Source of the DNA: RGIG7213 sp045540335
GTDB taxonomy: Bacteria > Bacillota > Clostridia > Oscillospirales > CAG-272
DNA: 64,000 nt
NCBI GenBank assembly: GCA_045540335.1
Contig: JAZQHC010000049.1
Coordinates: 1-64,000, forward strand
Direction of reading: 5' to 3'
The notes beneath the pieces were generated by a model. The model was not told the DNA's origin. It was given only the letters and a program-made list of their open reading frames with translations, and made no database searches. This document shows, one piece after another, positions 59,361 to 64,000 of the stretch. Made by a program: the position numbers and the translations under genes. The first letter of the stretch is position 1, and each line of letters starts with the position of its first letter.

Positions 59361-59430
59361 TGGCTGCATAAAACATTTCACCATATATGTTTTTTAAATG
59401 TTTCATTTTGATTTAATAAATTATATACAA

Positions 59431-59473
59431 AAAAGGCAAGACCACAGAAACTCAACCTGCGGTCTTGCCTTTT
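59431..59473 (-). terminator. Intrinsic terminator downstream of the cytidylate kinase-like gene
   Basis: Minus strand: AAAAGGCAAGACC-G-CAG pairs with CTG-T-GGTCTTGCCTTTT across a 9-base loop, followed by TTGTATA. Confidence 0.85.
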
Positions 59474-59632
59474 GAAAGGATACTTAAAGAAAACCTCATC
59501 TTTACAATTCTCTTTTTTTGCATCATATTACATATTAAATTTTAAAATCACACAAACTTTCTTAAGGGATCTACGGCCACGTATTTTGCCGTTCGCGTAC
59601 ATCTATATCAACTGCCTGTAAACATGCGGCAA
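59474..59632. other. Non-coding 3' region, nothing recognised
   Basis: This AT-rich stretch lies between the cytidylate kinase-like stop and its terminator and is probably its 3' UTR. I see no open frame, promoter or RNA family. Together with the flanking promoter and terminator it makes up the 373-base gap 59260-59632. Confidence 0.5.
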
Positions 59633-60262
59633 TTATATACTTTCGCGCCGCCTTACATATTCAAGCAACGTTTCGGCAGTTTTTTCGTTGCCCAACGGAT
59701 AGCTGCTTATTGATACCTCGTAGTTCGAAATGCTACCCCATTCGCGGTTGGTATAAAAATTATAATAATTAGATCTCTTTTTGTCGGTTTTTGTTATTAA
59801 CGTTTCCGCCGCTTGGGCAGATATCCCTTTTCTTTCGGATATTCTTTCAACCCTTTTTTCGAAAGGTGCATGAACGAAAACACTCATACAGTTGGGATTT
59901 TTTCGCAATATATAATCGGCGCATCTGCCTACGATAACGCAAGAACCTTCATTTTCTGCGATTTCATTGATTATCTTATTTTGGAGGATAAAAAGCTTAT
60001 CGTTCATCGGAAGGTCTGCAACAGATGTAAAGTGAGATGAAAACATAAACGCCCCCGTTGACAAAGCGTAAAGCAAACTGTTTGTCGCCGTTTCATCTAT
60101 ACTTGCATAAGTTTCCGGAGAAATTCCGCTTTTTTGCGCTGCGAGTGCTATTAACTCTCTATCGTAGAAAGGAACATTCATTAGTTTTGCAAGCCTCTCA
60201 CCGATATCTCTTCCGCCGCTGCCATATTGCCTGCCCAAAGCGACGATTACTTTATGTGCCAA
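59633..60262 (-). CDS. Cytidylate kinase-like protein
   Basis: A 209-residue P-loop protein of the cytidylate kinase-like family. The Walker A is GRQYGSGGRDIGERLA, and YDRELIALAAQKSG, IVGRCADYIL and VFVHAPFEKRVERISERKG follow, with Tyr-rich YYNFYTNREWG near the end. Members lack the classical CMP-binding insert and have no established substrate. TTG 60262 is preferred: a near-perfect GGAGGTGA site lies 5 bases upstream, whereas ATG 60277 would lie before that site. Own promoter (60320-60348) and terminator. Confidence 0.87.
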   Translation of the reverse strand: MAHKVIVALGRQYGSGGRDIGERLAKLMNVPFYDRELIALAAQKSGISPETYASIDETATNSLLYALSTGAFMFSSHFTSVADLPMNDKLFILQNKIINEIAENEGSCVIVGRCADYILRKNPNCMSVFVHAPFEKRVERISERKGISAQAAETLITKTDKKRSNYYNFYTNREWGSISNYEVSISSYPLGNEKTAETLLEYVRRRESI

Positions 60263-60319
60263 GGGTATCACCTCCATCTGTGTTGGGAACTTTTTTATTG
60301 TTTCCCTTTCACCGTCTTT

Positions 60320-60348
60320 ATGATACCATACTTTTGTCTATTTGTCAA
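60320..60348 (-). promoter_or_regulatory. Promoter of the cytidylate kinase-like gene
   Basis: Minus strand: TTGACA (60348-60343), 17-bp spacer, TATCAT (60325-60320). A 34-bp imperfect palindrome (60387-60420) lies about 40 bases upstream of the -35 box. Confidence 0.8.
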
Positions 60349-60386
60349 GTGTTTTAGTTAAATTTTCTAAACTTTTTTATATCTAT

Positions 60387-60420
60387 TCGATATTTTTGTA
60401 TAATATATACAAAAAATCGA
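60387..60420. repeat. 34-bp imperfect palindrome
   Basis: TCGATATTTTTGTATA (60387-60402) and TATACAAAAAATCGA (60406-60420) form a near-perfect inverted repeat between the XRE gene's terminator and the cytidylate kinase-like promoter. Neither arm is followed by a T tract, so a protein-binding site is more likely than a terminator. Confidence 0.6.
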
Positions 60421-60582
60421 CCTTTTCAAAAATGTTAAAAAGTCCCGAATTGTACATTTTGCATTAAAAATGTATCTCTCTTTGAAAACAAAAATGGTGC
60501 TTATCGCGCATTAAAATAAACACGAAATTTCCGCACCATTTTATATATTCAAAATTAGTTAAGCAAATAAACGATTAACTGC
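60421..60582. other. Intergenic region between XRE regulator and cytidylate kinase-like gene
   Basis: The 320-base gap 60263-60582 holds, from left to right, the ribosome site and promoter of the cytidylate kinase-like gene, a palindrome and the XRE terminator hairpin. Apart from these I see only AT-rich sequence in 60421-60490 and no short gene. Confidence 0.5.
60492..60545 (-). terminator. Possible terminator of the XRE regulator
   Basis: Minus strand: AAAATGGTGC (about 60541-60532) pairs with GCACCATTTT (about 60499-60490) across a long 32-base loop that may fold internally. It is followed by TGTTTTCAAAG. Confidence 0.5.
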
Positions 60583-61095
60583 TTATTTTTCTATTTTTTG
60601 ATATACCTTACTTTCAACGTACGTCATCATTTGGTTATTCAAAACAAAGTATATCAACACGCTTAAAAAACCTGATATTCCGCCTGTAACTGCCGAATCT
60701 ACGTTTTGCCATTTTAATATTAAGGCGATAATTAATAAAACGATAAAATACCAAATGAAGTAAAATACGTGATCCTTGCGCCATTTCTTTTTATAAAAAT
60801 CAATTTTTTCTTTCAATGTAAACGAGCTGTTTTCCAATGCGTGCAGCAAGTTATTATCCGCAGCTTCTTTAAATTTTTCATCGCTGATTCTTTCGCCGCA
60901 GAAAAGCTCGTTTAACGTTATATCCAATATTTTACAAAGATCCTGCATGATAGAAACGTCGGGTAAATTTAAGCCGCGTTCCCATTTAGAAACGGCATTT
61001 TTACTTATATTAAGCTTTTCTGCCAATTGTTCTTGCGTTAGGCTTTGTTTTTTTCTGTTTTCCGAAATGAATTTACCTATTTTAATTTGATCCAT
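60583..61095 (-). CDS. XRE-family regulator with C-terminal membrane helices
   Basis: A 170-residue one-component regulator. The helix-turn-helix (about 5-62) has IGKFISENRKKQSLTQEQLAEKLNISKNAVSKWERGLNLPD. A charged linker is followed by two TM helices (about 110-128 and 135-155). Membrane-bound XRE regulators of this shape are common in Firmicutes and often autoregulate. ATG 61095 has GGAGAG 9 bases upstream. An inverted repeat GTTTA-N7-TAAAC (61158-61174) lies in the upstream region and could be its operator. Ligand unknown. Confidence 0.88.
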   Translation of the reverse strand: MDQIKIGKFISENRKKQSLTQEQLAEKLNISKNAVSKWERGLNLPDVSIMQDLCKILDITLNELFCGERISDEKFKEAADNNLLHALENSSFTLKEKIDFYKKKWRKDHVFYFIWYFIVLLIIALILKWQNVDSAVTGGISGFLSVLIYFVLNNQMMTYVESKVYQKIEK

Positions 61096-61214
61096 TTTCA
61101 ATCACTCTCCTTGCCTAAACAATAGCATAAACGCCTGTTTTTGTACACACACCGGCGGTTTACTTCGTATAAACTGCGTTTTTTGCAAGCTTTTTTATGC
61201 AAATGATATAAAAT

Positions 61215-61246
61215 AAAATCAGCAGAAAAGCTTCTGCTGATTTTTT
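61215..61246. terminator. Bidirectional terminator after secG
   Basis: AAAATCAGCAGAA pairs with TTCTGCTGATTTT around a 4-base loop, with T tracts on both strands (TTTTATTTT on the minus strand). Confidence 0.85.
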
Positions 61247-61283
61247 AACCATTAAAACACAATTTCCAAAGCAGGAAAAACTA

Positions 61284-61715
61284 TTATTCAGAATCTGCGC
61301 CTGTTACTGCTTCACTATCTTCTACGGGTGCTTGTGTTGCAGCGTCTGTACCTGCCGCAGTAGTTACAGCAGCTGTACTTGCATCTGTGGTAGCCGAAGT
61401 ATCGGTTGCAGTTGTAGTAGTTGAAGGAACGGTTGTTTCCGCAGAATCTTTACCGCTGTTGTACTGGAAGCTTGTATAAATAGCAGTTACAAAAACGAGA
61501 ACGGCAAAAATAATAGCAATTATTGTGGTAATGCGGGAATACTTTTTATCTTTTGCGCGTTGCTTGTTTTTGCCGATGTAGTTATCGGAAGAACCGCCTG
61601 CGATAGTTTGTGAAAGTTTGCTGGATTTGCCGCCTGTTTGGAACAAAACCGTTACAACAAGTGCGATTGCCGAAATAATTAAAAGAATTGCAAGTATAAT
61701 GTTTACGATATCCAT
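61284..61715 (-). CDS. secG: Preprotein translocase subunit SecG with Thr/Ala-rich tail
   Basis: A 143-residue protein. Residues 1-82 form SecG: TM1 (about 4-26), the cytosolic loop LFQTGGKSSKLSQTIAGGSSDNYIGKNKQ, and TM2 (about 60-82). SecG assists SecYE/SecA-driven export. The extra C-terminal extension of about 58 residues is almost all Thr, Ala, Ser, Asp and Glu. By topology it would lie outside the cell, which is unusual because most SecG proteins are 70-90 residues. GGAGG lies 7 bases before the ATG. The gene has its own promoter and terminator. Confidence 0.92.
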   Translation of the reverse strand: MDIVNIILAILLIISAIALVVTVLFQTGGKSSKLSQTIAGGSSDNYIGKNKQRAKDKKYSRITTIIAIIFAVLVFVTAIYTSFQYNSGKDSAETTVPSTTTTATDTSATTDASTAAVTTAAGTDAATQAPVEDSEAVTGADSE

Positions 61716-61796
61716 AATTTATCCTCCGTTTATGTACATAATACATCTAATTTTTTATATCGGGCATTTTCACCCGTAAACACGATAAGCATAGGT

Positions 61797-61825
61797 ATTC
61801 TATCACACATTGAAATAAAAATCAA
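61797..61825 (-). promoter_or_regulatory. Promoter of secG
   Basis: Minus strand: TTGATT (61825-61820), 17-bp spacer, TAGAAT (61802-61797), giving a 5' UTR of about 75 bases. Confidence 0.72.
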
Positions 61826-61855
61826 TACTTATTTTAAAAATTCACAAAATTAACC

Positions 61856-62710
61856 TTAAATTTTCTTTTTAAGAAAATCTACGGCAAGCTTTATATCGTC
61901 TTCAGGGGTATCACCGCACTCTCTTTCAATGGTAAGATAACCGTTATAACCGATATTTTTCAAGGATTGAAGGTATTCATCCCACATAACGTCGCCTTTA
62001 CCAAGGGGTTCTTCCTTAAAATATTCGCCAAGGCGAAGATCTTCAATACCGCCGTACGCAAAGAAATCGTATATTATACGCGGTTCGGTTTGCTTAAGCA
62101 TTACACCGTCTTTAGCGTGGGTGTGCACTATATATTTTCCAAGAACGTTTACTGCGTGATGTGCCTGTACCCCCGTTACCATTACAAGATTTGCAGGGTC
62201 GAGGTTTACGCCAAGCCCGTTAGCGCCCGCATCCTCGATAAAGCCTTTTAAAATTTCAGGCTTTTCGGGGCCTGTTTCTATGGCAAGAACAACGCCCATG
62301 TCGGCGGCGTATTTACCAAGCTCGCGTGCGGCGCTGCACATTATTTCATATCTGTGTTCGCCTTTATCGGAAGGAATTGTACCGATATGCGTAGTTACTA
62401 CACCGACGTTTAACATATTTGCCATTTTAATAATTTTTTTCATATCCGGAAGTTTGGTTTTGTTTTCTTCCTCTTCCATGATGCCGTGCCCGCCAAGATC
62501 ACCGCAAAGCGCACTGATCTGCATGGAATATTTTGATATAAGGCTGTCAAACCTTTGCTTTTTTGCATCATTAAACACGCGAAAATCGTTTTCGCCCGAG
62601 GTTACGTATAATTGTATGCCATCGATCCCCAAAGAACGTGCTTTAAGAAGCGACGTTTCAAAATCGGTTTTAAAAGATTCTACAAGAACACCTATTTTAA
62701 AATTTGCCAT
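61856..62710 (-). CDS. Sugar phosphate isomerase/epimerase family protein (xylose isomerase-like TIM barrel)
   Basis: A 284-residue TIM-barrel protein of the IolE/hydroxypyruvate isomerase-like superfamily. It has GIDGIQLYVTSGE, ISALCGDLGGHG, VVTTHIGTIPSD, LAIETGPEKPE (metal Glu), GVNLDPANLVMV (Asp), IVHTHAKDG (His) and YLTIERECGDTPEDD (Glu). The metal ligand set is complete. The substrate is unknown: such proteins act on ketoses, myo-inositol derivatives or similar. GGGGGAAA lies before the ATG. It overlaps the cca gene by 14 bases, so the two are co-translated. Confidence 0.9.
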   Translation of the reverse strand: MANFKIGVLVESFKTDFETSLLKARSLGIDGIQLYVTSGENDFRVFNDAKKQRFDSLISKYSMQISALCGDLGGHGIMEEEENKTKLPDMKKIIKMANMLNVGVVTTHIGTIPSDKGEHRYEIMCSAARELGKYAADMGVVLAIETGPEKPEILKGFIEDAGANGLGVNLDPANLVMVTGVQAHHAVNVLGKYIVHTHAKDGVMLKQTEPRIIYDFFAYGGIEDLRLGEYFKEEPLGKGDVMWDEYLQSLKNIGYNGYLTIERECGDTPEDDIKLAVDFLKKKI

Positions 62711-64000
62711 TTATTTTTCCCCCTATAATTCTTTTTACATAATTAAGCAACGATTCTTTTTCGTTTTCAACGCGTTCTTCAACAACGGCATTCAAAACCG
62801 AATTAAGAATATCGCCCACCTGTTTTCCCGGTTTTATGCCAAGTGATATAATATCGTCGCCGTTTATTTTCAAATCTTTCGTATTAAGGGCTGTGCCCTC
62901 TTCTATAATTTCTTTTGCAAGCTGGTATATCCGGTTTTGATTTTCCAATCGGTAATAAAATTTCGGATTCTGTGAAAGTATATCTACCCTTTGCATCTTC
63001 AAAAGGTCAAAAAACGCTTCGCTTCCAAGTTTGGAAAGCATTCGCTTTATCATCACCCTTTCGGGCTTCATTCTTTCATCGTGATATTTTATAAGCAGAC
63101 AGATCTTTTCGCAAAGCTTTGTTGGTAAACGCATTTCCTTCAAAGCAGCAGAGGTGATCGACTCGCTTACGGCAGGATGGCCCTTGAAATGATATATCCC
63201 TTCGCTATCTATCGTTCTGCAAAGCGGCTTACCCGTATCGTGGAATAACGCGGTTAAACGAAGATGAAGATCATTCTCGATATACGATACGCAGTTTACT
63301 GTATGCTCGTACAGTTCAAAGCAATGGTGGGGATTATTCTGGTCGTACCCGTTGATTATACCCAACGCGGGAACGACGTTGCAGACAATATCTCTGTAAT
63401 CCATCAAAGCGCGCTTTACGTTTTCCCCACACAAAAGCTTACATATTTCGGCAGTTATACGTTCTTTTGAAAGACCGCCGAGATCATTTGCAAGACTGTG
63501 TATTGCATCGTTTGTTTTTTCTTCAACCTCAAAGCCAAGCTGCGAAAAAAACCTTACTGCACGCAAAACACGAAGCTTATCTTCCGTAAAGCGGGTTTTG
63601 GCGTCACCCACGCATCTGATTATCCGATTATTTATATCATGTATGCCGCCGCACGGGTCAATAAACCCTTCCTTTGCGTTGTAGGCAATGGCGTTCATCG
63701 TAAAATCGCGCCTTACAAGATCCTCTTCCACCGTGTGTGCATACAGCACCTCGTCAGGATGCCTGCCGTCGGAATACGTACTTTCCTTTCTGAAGGTGGT
63801 TACCTCAACAGATATATCACCGTCGTACACCACCACCGTTCCAAAGCTTTTACCGACGCCTGTCGTTGTAAGGTCCGAAAATATACGTTCTATTTCTTGC
63901 GGCATGGCAGAGGTCGTAACGTCGTAATCATTGGCTGCCCTGCCCATTATCGCATCACGTACAGCACCGCCGACAACGTAGGCGGAATAGCCGTTTTTAT
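62697..64000 (-). CDS. cca: CCA tRNA nucleotidyltransferase (5' end beyond window)
   Basis: The 3' 434 codons of a tRNA nucleotidyltransferase that builds or repairs the CCA end. The frame is open to the right edge, where YVVGGAVRDAIMG (the nucleotidyltransferase G-loop) is still encoded beyond the first in-window ATG. DYDVTTSA gives the metal-binding D-x-D. FTMNAIAYNA, DPCGGIHDI and RFTEDKLRVLRAVRF form the neck. An HD domain (LTALFHDTGKP) follows, suggesting the CCA-adding type with phosphohydrolase activity. Only the extreme N-terminus is missing. Confidence 0.95.
   Translation of the reverse strand, partial: KNGYSAYVVGGAVRDAIMGRAANDYDVTTSAMPQEIERIFSDLTTTGVGKSFGTVVVYDGDISVEVTTFRKESTYSDGRHPDEVLYAHTVEEDLVRRDFTMNAIAYNAKEGFIDPCGGIHDINNRIIRCVGDAKTRFTEDKLRVLRAVRFFSQLGFEVEEKTNDAIHSLANDLGGLSKERITAEICKLLCGENVKRALMDYRDIVCNVVPALGIINGYDQNNPHHCFELYEHTVNCVSYIENDLHLRLTALFHDTGKPLCRTIDSEGIYHFKGHPAVSESITSAALKEMRLPTKLCEKICLLIKYHDERMKPERVMIKRMLSKLGSEAFFDLLKMQRVDILSQNPKFYYRLENQNRIYQLAKEIIEEGTALNTKDLKINGDDIISLGIKPGKQVGDILNSVLNAVVEERVENEKESLLNYVKRIIGGKINGKF

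Overview
The window reads as chromosomal DNA of a low-GC, Gram-positive, anaerobic member of the Clostridia, probably an uncultured gut lineage. Evidence for this: spoVAC, ireB, sepF and a DivIVA-domain gene, a clostridial 2[4Fe-4S] ferredoxin, a candidate Re-type citrate synthase, a surface protein ending in a sortase-like signal, and near-consensus sigma-A promoters with 17-bp spacers. It is mostly core-genome sequence. I see no rRNA, CRISPR array, prophage or intact transposon. The only mobile DNA is the end of an IS3-family element at the left edge.

Layout, left to right. 1-463: IS3-type element end (orfA start), a short relic that looks like an ABC permease EAA loop, and tRNA-Arg(ACG). 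602-6375 (minus): ireB with its own promoter, and the group lepA-hemW-lipoprotein-cimA. 6565-16209 (plus): an orphan solute-binding lipoprotein; dacF behind a structured leader RNA with a terminator; pgi; a small P-loop protein; an orphan tyrosine recombinase; a two-component system followed by nth; and a purine riboswitch in front of a YgjV-like/GNAT fusion gene. 16258-20066 (minus): a GntR-ABC operon and the Re-citrate synthase candidate. 20270-30472 (plus): ferredoxin, trmN6-like, rsmI, nagA, a membrane protein, metG, tatD, two cell-wall proteins and a C_GCAxxG protein.

30558-39502 (minus): a 2134-residue surface protein, nfo, and a C39-like/amidase fusion. spoVAC stands alone on the plus strand at 39682. 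40145-47309 (minus): a Cys-rich hypothetical protein, then DUF1385-prmC-ddl-murI-ASRT-like-RNA methyltransferase, then nucleotidyltransferase-HEPN-galK. 48623-57119 (minus): a nine-gene operon miaA-hlyD-like-tldD-pmbA-yggS-sepF-divIVA-lspA-rluD behind a consensus promoter. 57304-59259: an envelope-type operon of SPFH/zinc-ribbon, 4-TM and TM2 proteins. 59633-64000: a cytidylate kinase-like gene, a membrane-anchored XRE regulator, secG, a sugar isomerase-like gene and a truncated cca.

Themes: peptidoglycan precursor supply and turnover (ddl, murI, dacF, nagA, amidase and glucosaminidase proteins), cell division and envelope (sepF, divIVA, lspA, secG), and tRNA/rRNA modification and translation (miaA, rluD, rsmI, trmN6-like, lepA, prmC, metG, cca). 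The most interesting signals are two regulatory RNAs. One is a purine-class riboswitch at 15500-15588, with an ON-type expression platform and an unusual J3/1 residue, controlling an uncharacterised membrane/acetyltransferase fusion. The other is an unassigned attenuator-like leader at 8106-8223 upstream of dacF.
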